56,071 bases of DNA from Treponema sp. (lineage in GTDB: Bacteria > Spirochaetota > Spirochaetia > Treponematales > Treponemataceae): the NCBI GenBank assembly GCA_017934745.1, contig JAGBIY010000024.1, forward strand, positions 1-56,071. The letters run 5' to 3'. Under the pieces are notes generated by a model, which ran no database searches, was not told the origin of the DNA, and saw only the letters and a list, made by a program, of their open reading frames with translations. This document shows, piece after piece, positions 8,364 to 17,638 of the stretch (position 1 is the stretch's first letter; every line of letters begins with the position of its first letter). The translations under genes were made by a program, and so were the position numbers.

Positions 8364-10328
8364 CTAGTCGACCTTCACAAGCTCGATTTCGTCGAAATTC
8401 CCCCAGCAGTCGCCTTTCGTGTCCAGGTAGATTCCGACCGTGACTTTTCCGTCCTTGACCGGAACCCGTATCTTGTACTGTTTCCAGACGTTCCATCCTT
8501 CGTTGACGATTTTTGAAGTGACCTGCTTCTTCGTTCCGTCGAAGTTCGCCGCGAAGAGCCTGATGTTGTTCTCTCCGCCCCCTCCCATCGCCCATACCGA
8601 AAGCTCGTACGTTCCGTTGGGCACTTCTATTTCCTGGCTCAATATCGATTTGAAGCCCGTTCCGAGCCAGTACTTGTACGTCCATTTTCCGTCGTGGGCG
8701 TTTCCCTTGTTGTTCTCGAGGAAGCACGCCTCCCCAGGTCCGTTGAGCTTCCACTTTCCGAGTTTCCCCGATTCGAAGGAGCCGTCCTCGATTTCGTTCG
8801 TCCTGTCCGAGACCACGACCGTCGCGACCGGCTGGAACGACGCCCCTGCGATTTTTCCCTTCACCGCGACAGAGCCTGCTTTTTCGCTCTTCCAGTCGCG
8901 GCCTTCCCATGCAACGTCGTAGAGCGTCTCAGAATCATCCTCGAGGACGACCTTCACCTTTGGCGGAAGGGCCGGAGCCGTTCCGGGCTTCGTCTTCACC
9001 TCGACTTTGTCGGCCAATGCGTATGGATTCTTCCCCTTTCCGTTCTTCGCGGAGCCGCCCCACGCGTTCTCCACTCCGCCCTTGCCTCCCGCGAGGTTCC
9101 AGACGGCGAGCGACGGCAGCGCGCGCCCCTTGAAGTCGAACATTCCTTGGTTCTCCCAGGTGTTGCCCTCGGTGGAGGAGAGTCCCGCGCCCTTCACCGG
9201 AAGCCAGGCAGGCTCCCAGTAGAAGACTCCGCAGCCGCCCTCCACTCCCGCGACCGCCGCGATTATGTCCCTGACCGCCGTGGCCTGGCCCTGCACCGAC
9301 GGGACATAGCCGTTCTTGTCGTCGGAGTATGTGAGGAATACGTTCCCCTGGCTGTCTCCGTCCTCTTCGGTGAACGCGTATGCGGTCTCGACCACCGCGA
9401 GAGCCTTCCCGTAGCGGCTCGAAAGGTCCTCGAGGTTCGCCTTCAAGTCCGACGGGCTTCCGTGCCAGTATGTGTAGAACGAAAGTCCGATTATGTCGTA
9501 GTCCAGGCCGGCTTTCTTTATCGGGTCGAAAATCGAGCGGTAAAGCTCGTTCTTTCCGCCGTCCGCGAGGTGCACGACTATCTTCATCGAGTCTCCGCCA
9601 TCCGCGCTTCTCACTCCCTTGGACGCGCTCTTGAGGAGGTTGATGAACGAGTCCATGCCTCCGACCTTCTCCGCCGGGTCGGGGTAGGCCCATATCTTTC
9701 CGATTGGCCACATGAAGCCGTTGTTCAGCTCGTTGCCTATCTGCACGGCGTCGGCCTTCGCTCCGTTTTTGCTGAAGGTGTCGAGCGACTCCCTCGTGAA
9801 CCTCTCGACCGCGGCATTCAGCTCGCTTTCGGAAAGCCCCTTCCAGTCCTGCGGCATGTTCTGCTTTCCGGGATCCGCCCACGTGTCGGAATAGTGGAAG
9901 TCCACTAGGAGCTTGAGTCCCGCGGCCTTTGCCCTCTTCGCGATTTCAACGTCCACGTCCAGGCTGTTGTTTCCGCCGCCGTACTTCTCGCCCTTCTTCG
10001 CAATCCTTTTGCCCTTCGAGTCCCTCACGTCGGATTCGTAGACGGGATTGTTCCAGACGCGAAGGCGGATCCAGTTCACGCCGGACTCCTTGAGAATCTG
10101 GAAGATGTCCGCCTGTTTTCCGTCGTGTCCGTAGAACTTCCCGCCGTGCGTCTCCACGTCGCGGAGCGCGGAGATGTCGACTCCCCTCATGAAGTCGTCG
10201 GGAAGCCCTTCGACCTCCTCCACGACTATCCTCTGGGAAACGGCCTCGCTCTGCTTTGACGGAAGCGCGGATAATGACGCTCCGGCTACGGCAGCGAGCA
10301 GCGCGCATCCGATTCTTTTCTTCAGCAT
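8364..10328 (-). CDS. GH53 endo-beta-1,4-galactanase with Ig-like and carbohydrate-binding domains
   Basis: A 654-residue secreted galactanase, first gene of the operon. A signal peptide (to about residue 22) has no clear lipobox. The GH53 domain covers residues 47-415: RGVDISAL, WIRLRVWNNP, LLVDFHYSDTW, acid/base Glu200 in IGNE, nucleophile Glu314 in VVET. Then comes an Ig-like domain of the Big_4 type (about 440-508), and a C-terminal beta-sandwich (about 510-654, starting EIEDGSFESG) of the CBM4/9 or CBM61 kind; CBM61 is known to bind galactan and to accompany GH53 in other bacteria. The promoter upstream carries two LacI-type operators. Together with the lipoprotein GH53 it gives a free and an anchored galactanase. 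Confidence 0.93.
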   Translation of the reverse strand: MLKKRIGCALLAAVAGASLSALPSKQSEAVSQRIVVEEVEGLPDDFMRGVDISALRDVETHGGKFYGHDGKQADIFQILKESGVNWIRLRVWNNPVYESDVRDSKGKRIAKKGEKYGGGNNSLDVDVEIAKRAKAAGLKLLVDFHYSDTWADPGKQNMPQDWKGLSESELNAAVERFTRESLDTFSKNGAKADAVQIGNELNNGFMWPIGKIWAYPDPAEKVGGMDSFINLLKSASKGVRSADGGDSMKIVVHLADGGKNELYRSIFDPIKKAGLDYDIIGLSFYTYWHGSPSDLKANLEDLSSRYGKALAVVETAYAFTEEDGDSQGNVFLTYSDDKNGYVPSVQGQATAVRDIIAAVAGVEGGCGVFYWEPAWLPVKGAGLSSTEGNTWENQGMFDFKGRALPSLAVWNLAGGKGGVENAWGGSAKNGKGKNPYALADKVEVKTKPGTAPALPPKVKVVLEDDSETLYDVAWEGRDWKSEKAGSVAVKGKIAGASFQPVATVVVSDRTNEIEDGSFESGKLGKWKLNGPGEACFLENNKGNAHDGKWTYKYWLGTGFKSILSQEIEVPNGTYELSVWAMGGGGENNIRLFAANFDGTKKQVTSKIVNEGWNVWKQYKIRVPVKDGKVTVGIYLDTKGDCWGNFDEIELVKVD

Positions 10329-10360
10329 TGTCTCAACCCCCTTTTTTCAATGAAAAACCG

Positions 10361-10374
10361 TGCAATCGGTTGCA
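10361..10374. promoter_or_regulatory. LacI-family operator 1 of the galactan operon
   Basis: TGCAATCGGTTGCA, a near-perfect palindrome of the LacI/GalR type, located just downstream of the -10 element of the GH53 operon promoter, where a bound repressor would block transcription. The same sequence precedes lacI (37734-37747) and, with one change, galT (33551-33564). Confidence 0.75.
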
Positions 10375-10378
10375 TAAT

Positions 10379-10407
10379 TTTATACAACCGATTGCACAAT
10401 GTGTCAA
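10379..10407 (-). promoter_or_regulatory. Sigma-70 type promoter of the galactan operon
   Basis: On the minus strand a perfect -35 TTGACA (10402-10407) is followed after exactly 17 bases by TATAAA (10379-10384). The leader to the ATG at 10328 is about 45 bases and carries a G-rich ribosome-binding site. Confidence 0.8.
10383..10396. promoter_or_regulatory. LacI-family operator 2 of the galactan operon
   Basis: TACAACCGATTGCA, the same palindrome with one mismatch, placed in the spacer between -35 and -10. Its centre is 22 bp, two helical turns, from operator 1, so two repressor dimers would sit on the same face of the DNA. Confidence 0.75.
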
Positions 10408-10434
10408 GAAAAATGCAAAAAGTCCGTGTTTTTG

Positions 10435-10472
10435 AAAAAAACGGACACTCCTCGCCTCAAAGGAGTGTCCGT
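10435..10472 (-). terminator. Rho-independent terminator after the alpha-2-macroglobulin operon
   Basis: A perfect 12-bp inverted repeat (10441-10452 with 10461-10472, core ACGGACACTCCT) with an 8-base loop is followed on the minus strand by seven T. It ends the transcript of the 90-aa gene and separates it from the galactan operon promoter. Confidence 0.9.
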
Positions 10473-10500
10473 AAAGAATATGCGCACGCGTTTTTCAGCG

Positions 10501-10773
10501 TCAGCAGAATTTCGGGTGGAAAATGACTTCGCCGTTCGCGCCGATTTCCTTGTCCACCGGAGCGTCCGAATCCTTGAACCTCGTCTTGACAGTCATCTCG
10601 GACTTTATCTTGTCGAGGGTCGGGTTGAACACCTGCAGTATGCTCGCGAGCACCATCAGGACTTCCTCGTCCGCGTCCGGAGCTTCGGCGAGCTTCTTGT
10701 ACGTGTCGCATATCTCTATGTACGCGTGGTTCAGCTTCGTGTAGTCGGTGTTGTATATGTCTGTCTTTGTCAT
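10501..10773 (-). CDS. Small hypothetical protein co-transcribed with alpha-2-macroglobulin
   Basis: A 90-residue acidic protein (MTKTDIYNTDYTKLNHAYIE...) with a predicted helical first two-thirds and no signal peptide or membrane span. It starts 22 bases after the end of the alpha-2-macroglobulin gene and shares its terminator. AAGGAG lies 9 bases before the ATG at 10773, whereas the ATG at 10782 directly abuts that site, so 10773 is preferred. No family is recognised; a cytoplasmic location makes a direct partnership with the exported alpha-2-macroglobulin unlikely. Confidence 0.75.
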   Translation of the reverse strand: MTKTDIYNTDYTKLNHAYIEICDTYKKLAEAPDADEEVLMVLASILQVFNPTLDKIKSEMTVKTRFKDSDAPVDKEIGANGEVIFHPKFC

Positions 10774-10795
10774 CTCTTCCATCTCCTTGAAAGCA

Positions 10796-13700
10796 CTATT
10801 TTATGACGAACAAATAGCCGTCGCTGCGGCCGAAGACCTCAGGCTCGTACATCAGCTCGGCCTGCGCGGGCGGAACCGGGTATGCCCCCCTCCTCGCCGT
10901 CCTGAACTTGAACTCGACCGCGCACGAACCCTTCTCGAAGTCGTCCCAGAAGAAGTGGGCCTCGTTGTCGTAGAGGACCATGTTGGAGACTCTGTGCTTC
11001 CAGAGAGGCTCTCCGCTGCTTCCGAGTGTCGCGCCCGCGTCGTGCCCGCTAGTCGCGAAATTCGCGTCGAGAATCTCGCCGCCTGACGGAATCGGTGCGC
11101 GGAGCGCCATGTAGAGCCTGTCCTTCGATGTGGAGACAATGACCCTGGCCTTGTAGGTGACGCCGGAGTCAAGCTCTATGAGCTTCGTGCCCTTCTTCGG
11201 CTCGACGATTTTTCCCGTCGCGGCGTTGAAAATCTGGTAGTTTAGCCTGATTCCCTCGTCGCGCGAATTCTGCAGCTCGTCCGGGAGCGCGTACTTCATC
11301 TGCGCCGTGTAGTAGAGCCTTCCGGTTCCGCTCTTGGAGAATCCAAGCTCCAGGTTCCTGCCCCTCTCAAGTCCTCCGAGCTCCTCGGAATCGAACCTGT
11401 AGGCCTTCGTGACGGGTTTCGCGCCAGCCCCTTCGAATTTTCCGTCCGCGAGCTTTATGCCCATGAGCTCGGCCTGCGCCGTGAACTTCACAGCGTCGAG
11501 GTTCCTCGCCTTTATGTAGGCGCAGATGGCCTCGAGAACCGTGGCCGTCTCGTAAGTGCTGTGCCAGTAGCCCTTGGACTGCGACTGGAGAAGCGTGAAG
11601 ACGAGCCTGTCCACCATCTTGTCGTCCGGGTCGAGCTGGGAGAGGAGCTGCAGCGAGAGCGCGAGGTTCTCCGTATCGGAATCGAAGTATGCCCAGTATT
11701 CGCGTGAATTCGTCGGCAGAATCGACACCGACCTCGAAGAGACCTGCATGTATTTCCTGAGCTCGTCGGCGATAGCCTGGGCCTTGGCCTTGTTCGCCTC
11801 GCCATTCTGCTCCGCGTAGTAGAGCGCGCAGTACGCCATCGAGTCGAAGTCCTTGCCCTTGACTCTTCCGTACACCCTGTCGACCGCCGCATCGTTGTAC
11901 CGCTCGCACTTCGAGAGGACGTAGTACGCGTAGGCCTCCTGCGATTTGTTGTACTGTTCGCCCATCTTGCCCTCTATGTACGAGAGGAGCGCGTCCAGGT
12001 TCAGCGAAAGCTCCGACGACTTGTATCCGCGCTCCATGGCGTACGCGCAGAGCTGCGCGACCTTGAGGGACACGAAGAAGCTAGACCTCTCGCTGTCGGG
12101 CCAGTAGCCGAAGCCTCCGTCTGTCGATATGTGCTGGTGCTTCTGCAGGAACTTGAAGTGGGAGAGAACCAGCTTCCTCACGTCCCTCACCTTCGAATTC
12201 AAACCGAACACGTCAATGTACTTGTCGAATATCACGAGCGGTATCACCGCCGATGTCTTCTGCTCTATGCATCCGTATGGATAGCCGAAAACGTAGTCCA
12301 CCGCCGACGAGAGAAGCCCCAGCTGCGTCGCGTCGAGCGTGACCGAGACCTCCCCCTCGCCGTCCTCCGCCCACGACGGAATCTGGATGAACTGCTTGTC
12401 CGCCGCGTCCTGGCTGTCGTCCGTGGAGCCTGAGAGGGACACCGTGTCGTATACGAACGTCTTCTCTATGAGAATCGGGGACACGAGCTTCTCGTTCAAT
12501 ATGTCGGACTTGACCGTGTACACAAGCTCGACGTTTCCAGCCTTGACGGCCGCCACGTCGAACAGCGCCGTGTACGACGCTCCGCTCGGGACGGTCAGAG
12601 TCTGCTCCGCCGCTCCGTCTATGAACGCCTCGCCCGGAACCGTGATGCGACCGCTCTCGAAGTCCTCGTCGTAGTCGCCCTCCGGCTTCCTTATCGAGAG
12701 AGACACCTTGACCTTCTGCGGGACGCTGTCCATGTTCGTGAGAAGGACTCCGCACTCTGCCGTGTCCCTCGCCCTCATGCGCCTAGGCTGCACGCTCTGC
12801 ACGTTTATCGGGTTCCTGACTCCGATTTCGCTCTCCTGCAGCGCGAAAAGCTCTCCCGAAACGCCGACCGCCGTTATCCTGAACGTCGTCAGGTTGTCCG
12901 GAAGCTTGAACGTGACCTTCGCCACTCCGTCCTTGCCGGTGAAGACGACAGGCTCGAAAAGGGCTGTGGACTTGAAGTTCTTCCTCTCGTCGCCGTCGTC
13001 CTTCTCTCCGTCAGCGTCTCCTCCCTGCAGGTTCTTTATGGCGTATGTGACCGGATCCATGAGCAAATCCCTGGAGTCTCCCCCGTGGACGTGGTTTCCG
13101 AAATGGCTCCTGCTGTAGAAGTACTCTATCGGGTTCGGGACGTGGTAGTTGATGAGGTCGAGCACCGCCCTGTCCACCGCCATGAGAGTCAGCTCCGCGT
13201 TCTCGACGGGCTTTCCGCCCCTCGTCGCCTTTAGCGTTATCGTGGCCTCGTCGCCCGGCCTGTAGACCTTCTTGTCGCTCTCGACCGAGACCGAGAACGC
13301 CCTGACGTACGGGTTCACGAAAAGCTCCGTGACTCCGTAGTAGCCCTTCGGCTTGTCGGTGTCCTTCTCGCCGTACTGGTGCGTCGGCTGCTTCGTCCTT
13401 GTGGAGTACGACGCCACCGAGACGTAGACGACCGGAACGAAGCACCTGGCAATCGGCACCTCGATGACAGAGCAAGACGAGTCGAAGTGCCTGACCTCCT
13501 GCGTGATGATTCCCTCCCTCTCGACCGTTATGAGGTAGTCCCCGGCTTCGAGCGGGCTTGAGAGGAGCACCTGCGCCTTGTCCCCCGGATTGTAGAGGTT
13601 CTTGTCGGCGGTCAGGTTCAGCTCGTTGGAGTCGTTTCCGTGCCAGTAGTAGTCGCTTCCGGTGACGAAGAACGAATACTCGGTCTTCACCGGGTTCCCG

Positions 13701-16700
13701 AACACGTCCCTTCCGGTGAGCGTCATCACATAGTCGCCTGATTTCTCCGGCGTGAAGCTTATCTTTCCCTTTCCGTCCGCTATCGAAGACGACGGAACCT
13801 TCTCCGTCTTCACGGACGTTGTGACCCTCTCGTACCTTGAGTAGATGTCGTCGTCGAGTCCGTTCATGTTCGTCAGCTCCCACGTCACGCGCGAGAAGTC
13901 GACCGTCATGTCGCCCGATATGAATTCCGACGAGACAGCCTCCCCATCAGGGTCGACTATGACGAACGGGAATTCGATTTTGCTGCCCTTCTTCGGGAAG
14001 CCGTTCGCGTTCATCTTCACTCCTGCGTAGAACCTGGAGGAATGAACGGTGACGGCGGACGACGCGGAGATTCTCTGGTTCGACACGTCCGTCACGGCAG
14101 CGTCGAGGTAGTAGACGTACGGTGTCTCAATCTTCGTCCTGCCAGTCTGCACTGTCGCGACCGCGCCACCGTCGGCGTTGAGCGTTCCCGCATTCTGCTC
14201 CACTTCGCTCGCCGCGTCGTAGAGGTCTTTCGGGCCGAATGTGTAGCCGGAGGCGAAAGCCGTGTCCGGCCTGAATGAGACCGGATTCCTGAGCCATGTG
14301 CTCTCGTAGGAGGCGTTTCCGAGCGCGCCGCCGGCGAGGTATGTAGATTTTATCTTTGCGTTTATGGAGTCTCCGGAATAGTAGGTCATTCCCGGAATGT
14401 TGATTTCAGTCTGGAATTTCACAGGCTCGAAGTACGCCACGAGGAAGTACGCGCTGCCGTTTCCGTAGTAAGAGTTGTCGCCCTCCCTGGAGTACCTTAT
14501 CCTGTAGTTTCCCGGCTCCAGGTCGTCTGGAAGGGTGAAGCTTCCGAAGAATCCGCCGGAGCCGCTCGCCTCGCCCTCGATTCTCGCGTAGACGGTGTCG
14601 TTGTTCCATGCGGTGCTCTCCACGGTGATTGTGTACAGTCCGCTGTACGAATCGAGGTTCCCGATGCGCTGCGTCTTGTCGATTCCCCTGAACGAGACGG
14701 TCTCGCCCGGCTTGTAGAGCCCCCTGTCGGTGAACATGAACACCCTCGGAGTCTCGTCCCTCGCGTCCCTTATCGAATTCCAGTTGTATCCGTGAGAGTC
14801 CGGCACGAAGACCGCCCTGTCCTTTCCGCTCTCGACGAAAATGGACACTGCTCGGTTCCTGTCCTCCTCTATCTTCGCCATCGCCTCGTCGGATATTTCT
14901 ATGACCGCGAATCCGTCGCTGTCCGTCTTCACCGACTCAAGTATCTCACCGAAAACGCCGTCGTCGTCGTTGGTGTCGTTAAGGCAGACGCTCACGTCCG
15001 CGCCCGCGACGGGCTTGTTTGTGGAGAGCGACCTGACGAGGACGACCGCCCTGTTGATTCCGACCCTGGCAGTGACTCCGAGGTCGGTGACCTGTACCGT
15101 GAGCCTCCTCGTCTCGCTCGTGTCCTCCTTCTTGAGGCTTCCCGTCTCCCAGTCCTTGTAGTAGTAGAACGAGTCTATCTTCGAGACGAACTCTACGAAT
15201 CCGAATCCTCCGTCGTTCAGGTACGGGTCCAGGTCGAGGGTGTCTATCATCTTCGTGTTTTCGGGAACCTGCGCGAACTGCGTGTACACGCAGTTCTGGC
15301 TGTCCCTGCTGCTTATCCACGAGGAGACGAGCGGATCCGTAATCGAGTTGAGGTAGTAGCCCGATGTCGGCCTTATGTTCTGGTAGTCGAACGCGATTTT
15401 GTGGGGGAACTGCCATTCGAGCATCCTCGCCCCCCTGTCGGCGATGTTGAAGTAGCTCTTCGCGTCCGGGATTCGGAATTTGTGGACGAAGCTTGAGCCG
15501 CCCATGCCGAGAGTCTGTCCGTAGATGTCCTTCAGGCCCGGCAGAATCTCAAGAGTGTACTCCGTCCCGTAGCCCTTTATGCCGAGGTTGTAGAGTATGA
15601 TTTCGCGGTTCAGGACCTTCACGTTGTCCTTCCCCACGGCGACCGACTTTCCGTCCGAGTCGGAGACCCTTATGAACTTCTCCGCGCCGTTCTTGTCGGG
15701 CGTTTGGTTGAACGAGATCGAGAGCGGGTTCATCATCTCGGACGTGGATCTCGACACCTGGTCCCCCACATCGGAGACCTCGAACGGCTTGAGCGTGTTG
15801 AACGACTTCCTGGTCTCCGATTCGCCCGAATCCGCCGAGCCTTTAGCCGCCACGACTATGACGCGGCCCCTCATTATTTTCGCGCCCGCGTCAATCTCCA
15901 CCGCGAAAGTGTCCGAAGTCCCCTTCGCCGCGTCGAACCTGGCTCCGTACTTGTTCTGCAGAACAGGCTCAGCCGTGTAAGAGAACGGACTGCCCTTTTC
16001 CCTGCTGTCGTAGACGCTCACGACGCTCTTGAATGTCTCCGCGTCCATCTTCATGTTCATGCCGACGACCAGGTTCCTGGCCAGCGACTCTGGAAGCCCG
16101 GAGCCGCTCGAATACATGCAGTTCTTCTCGATTGTGCTGCCCGGCCGTATCCTCTCGATTTTTATGGGGTCGGCCGTAGTGGTGAATTCGGTCTCGCCCG
16201 AAATCGCCGCCCCCTTGACGCTCCTCAAGTCCTTGTTGACCCTGAGCGTGTAGGCCTTCGACGGCTCCGCGCTCTCCTCCGCCTCGAACGAAATCTGGTC
16301 GGTGCCGAGCCAGTGGAACGTGCCCTTCAGTTTCGGGCTTATCTCCAAAACGTCCGACGTGTCCTTCGTGTCTTCGAGGGCGGAAAGCGCCCTCACAGGC
16401 TCCGAGAACACAACGTAGAATGTCGGATAGTCGTTCTCGGCCACTATGGAGCCTTTCGGCCCCCAGTCGAGGACGGTCAGCTCGCCGTCCGAATCCTCGG
16501 ACGCGACCCTGTCCGTATCGTCCGCGTAGTTGAAGTCGGAATATGATTTCCTCTCCGTGCTGTATTTTGTCTTGTAGTCCTTGAGCGACCTGGCCCTGCG
16601 CTTCTCCTGCGCCCCTCCCTCGGAGGTCTGGAACGATGTGTCGAGCTTGGACGGGACAGGCTTCGGCTCCGGGGTCTCCGGGGTGTAGTCCAATGTGTAG

Positions 16701-16873
16701 AATTTTCCCGAATACGTCCTTGACTCCCCGCCCCTGGAGCCTTCCGCGCTCCCAGAGGACGACGATGAAGAAGACGAGCCTTCCCCGCCCTTCCTGCATG
16801 AGACAAGAGCCGAGGTTGAAAGAATCGATATTGAAACAAAAAACAAAGCTGCCGTTCTAAAAAACTTTTTCAT
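10796..16873 (-). CDS. Alpha-2-macroglobulin family lipoprotein (thioester type)
   Basis: A 2025-residue bacterial alpha-2-macroglobulin, a periplasmic lipoprotein thought to trap attacking proteases: cleavage of a bait region exposes a thioester that binds the protease covalently. Signal peptide with lipobox ALVSC (Cys26), then a Ser/Gly-rich linker. Multiple macroglobulin-like beta domains fill the N-terminal 1300 residues. The thioester motif CIEQ (Cys1535 to Gln1538 in YPYGCIEQKTSA) is intact and lies in the alpha/alpha-toroid domain. The length is above the usual 1600-1900. In many bacteria the partner gene is pbpC; here PBP1C is 14 kb away. The -10 element lies 8 bases before the ATG and no Shine-Dalgarno sequence is visible. 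Confidence 0.95.
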   Translation of the reverse strand: MKKFFRTAALFFVSISILSTSALVSCRKGGEGSSSSSSSSGSAEGSRGGESRTYSGKFYTLDYTPETPEPKPVPSKLDTSFQTSEGGAQEKRRARSLKDYKTKYSTERKSYSDFNYADDTDRVASEDSDGELTVLDWGPKGSIVAENDYPTFYVVFSEPVRALSALEDTKDTSDVLEISPKLKGTFHWLGTDQISFEAEESAEPSKAYTLRVNKDLRSVKGAAISGETEFTTTADPIKIERIRPGSTIEKNCMYSSGSGLPESLARNLVVGMNMKMDAETFKSVVSVYDSREKGSPFSYTAEPVLQNKYGARFDAAKGTSDTFAVEIDAGAKIMRGRVIVVAAKGSADSGESETRKSFNTLKPFEVSDVGDQVSRSTSEMMNPLSISFNQTPDKNGAEKFIRVSDSDGKSVAVGKDNVKVLNREIILYNLGIKGYGTEYTLEILPGLKDIYGQTLGMGGSSFVHKFRIPDAKSYFNIADRGARMLEWQFPHKIAFDYQNIRPTSGYYLNSITDPLVSSWISSRDSQNCVYTQFAQVPENTKMIDTLDLDPYLNDGGFGFVEFVSKIDSFYYYKDWETGSLKKEDTSETRRLTVQVTDLGVTARVGINRAVVLVRSLSTNKPVAGADVSVCLNDTNDDDGVFGEILESVKTDSDGFAVIEISDEAMAKIEEDRNRAVSIFVESGKDRAVFVPDSHGYNWNSIRDARDETPRVFMFTDRGLYKPGETVSFRGIDKTQRIGNLDSYSGLYTITVESTAWNNDTVYARIEGEASGSGGFFGSFTLPDDLEPGNYRIRYSREGDNSYYGNGSAYFLVAYFEPVKFQTEINIPGMTYYSGDSINAKIKSTYLAGGALGNASYESTWLRNPVSFRPDTAFASGYTFGPKDLYDAASEVEQNAGTLNADGGAVATVQTGRTKIETPYVYYLDAAVTDVSNQRISASSAVTVHSSRFYAGVKMNANGFPKKGSKIEFPFVIVDPDGEAVSSEFISGDMTVDFSRVTWELTNMNGLDDDIYSRYERVTTSVKTEKVPSSSIADGKGKISFTPEKSGDYVMTLTGRDVFGNPVKTEYSFFVTGSDYYWHGNDSNELNLTADKNLYNPGDKAQVLLSSPLEAGDYLITVEREGIITQEVRHFDSSCSVIEVPIARCFVPVVYVSVASYSTRTKQPTHQYGEKDTDKPKGYYGVTELFVNPYVRAFSVSVESDKKVYRPGDEATITLKATRGGKPVENAELTLMAVDRAVLDLINYHVPNPIEYFYSRSHFGNHVHGGDSRDLLMDPVTYAIKNLQGGDADGEKDDGDERKNFKSTALFEPVVFTGKDGVAKVTFKLPDNLTTFRITAVGVSGELFALQESEIGVRNPINVQSVQPRRMRARDTAECGVLLTNMDSVPQKVKVSLSIRKPEGDYDEDFESGRITVPGEAFIDGAAEQTLTVPSGASYTALFDVAAVKAGNVELVYTVKSDILNEKLVSPILIEKTFVYDTVSLSGSTDDSQDAADKQFIQIPSWAEDGEGEVSVTLDATQLGLLSSAVDYVFGYPYGCIEQKTSAVIPLVIFDKYIDVFGLNSKVRDVRKLVLSHFKFLQKHQHISTDGGFGYWPDSERSSFFVSLKVAQLCAYAMERGYKSSELSLNLDALLSYIEGKMGEQYNKSQEAYAYYVLSKCERYNDAAVDRVYGRVKGKDFDSMAYCALYYAEQNGEANKAKAQAIADELRKYMQVSSRSVSILPTNSREYWAYFDSDTENLALSLQLLSQLDPDDKMVDRLVFTLLQSQSKGYWHSTYETATVLEAICAYIKARNLDAVKFTAQAELMGIKLADGKFEGAGAKPVTKAYRFDSEELGGLERGRNLELGFSKSGTGRLYYTAQMKYALPDELQNSRDEGIRLNYQIFNAATGKIVEPKKGTKLIELDSGVTYKARVIVSTSKDRLYMALRAPIPSGGEILDANFATSGHDAGATLGSSGEPLWKHRVSNMVLYDNEAHFFWDDFEKGSCAVEFKFRTARRGAYPVPPAQAELMYEPEVFGRSDGYLFVIK

Positions 16874-16881
16874 GATGAACG

Positions 16882-16887
16882 ATTATA
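16882..16887 (-). promoter_or_regulatory. -10 element of the alpha-2-macroglobulin gene
   Basis: A perfect TATAAT on the minus strand ends 8 bases before the ATG at 16873; TTAAAT 17 bases further upstream is a weak -35. Transcription would start within about two bases of the start codon. Confidence 0.5.
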
Positions 16888-17118
16888 CAGGATAGGCAAG
16901 TCGAATTTAACAGTGTTTTCAGTTTTTTTTGGTAGGAATAGAATCGAATCATGAATTCCGAACCGATTTTCTCCAAAAAACCAAACATAGGCGTTGATAA
17001 TCCCGCTGATGGTAGGACAGCCGCTTGGCTTCCGACTGGTGCGTAAGGTCCGAATGCTTCCTCGTCCGGCTCAGGAGCGGGGAATGGCTTTCCCACAAAA
17101 CAAGGGAATGAAGGCTCG

Positions 17119-17595
17119 TCACCTTGCGACCTTCGACTTTATCGACTCTATCATCCCGAACAGCCTGTCCATCGCGGACGTCCCATGTATCCGCGAGACG
17201 AAAAGACCTGCGTCGTTCCTGAACGCTATGGCCTTCTCCGAAAGGGCTTCGCCCCCCTCTCCGGGCGGAACCGTGTCCACGTAGCTGAGGGATATGCCGG
17301 ATCCGGAGCAGAGCGACATGAACTTCCCCGCGGAGCCTGAGGAATTCTCGGAACAGACTATCAGCGCGAAGAAGTACTCCGCGGAGAGCGTCGACTTCGA
17401 AATCAGCTCCACGACCTCCGCCGGAAAGGACTGGTTCCTGAAGGGGACTATGAACCCAATCTGCTCGTCCGAGTAGGACACGTCCATACTCGACACCGAC
17501 CTCTCTATCGACTCCACCCTCGTGCCGTCGAAGAAGTCGAACGCCCCCTTGACAACGCGGCACCTGTCGCTCCCCTCAAAATAAAAGACCGTCAT
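17119..17595 (-). CDS. Flavodoxin-like protein, degenerate
   Basis: A 158-residue protein whose order of segments follows the flavodoxin-like N-terminal domain of EFR1-type proteins: MTVFYFEGS (first strand), IGFIVPFRNQSFPAEVVELI (the VFP..W.DLP region), then EYFFALIVCSENSSGSAG (the ..TCGG..G.A region). The FMN phosphate loop, normally TGTGNS, reads GSDRCR, so flavin binding is doubtful, and no ferredoxin cysteines follow. GGAGAGG four bases before the ATG at 17595 decides the start. It lies 43 bases downstream of the MORN gene on the same strand. Redox function may have been lost; family assignment is tentative. Confidence 0.6.
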   Translation of the reverse strand: MTVFYFEGSDRCRVVKGAFDFFDGTRVESIERSVSSMDVSYSDEQIGFIVPFRNQSFPAEVVELISKSTLSAEYFFALIVCSENSSGSAGKFMSLCSGSGISLSYVDTVPPGEGGEALSEKAIAFRNDAGLFVSRIHGTSAMDRLFGMIESIKSKVAR

Positions 17596-17638
17596 AAAAC
17601 CTCTCCGAACCCACCATCCGTTCCGCAAAAAAAATCCG

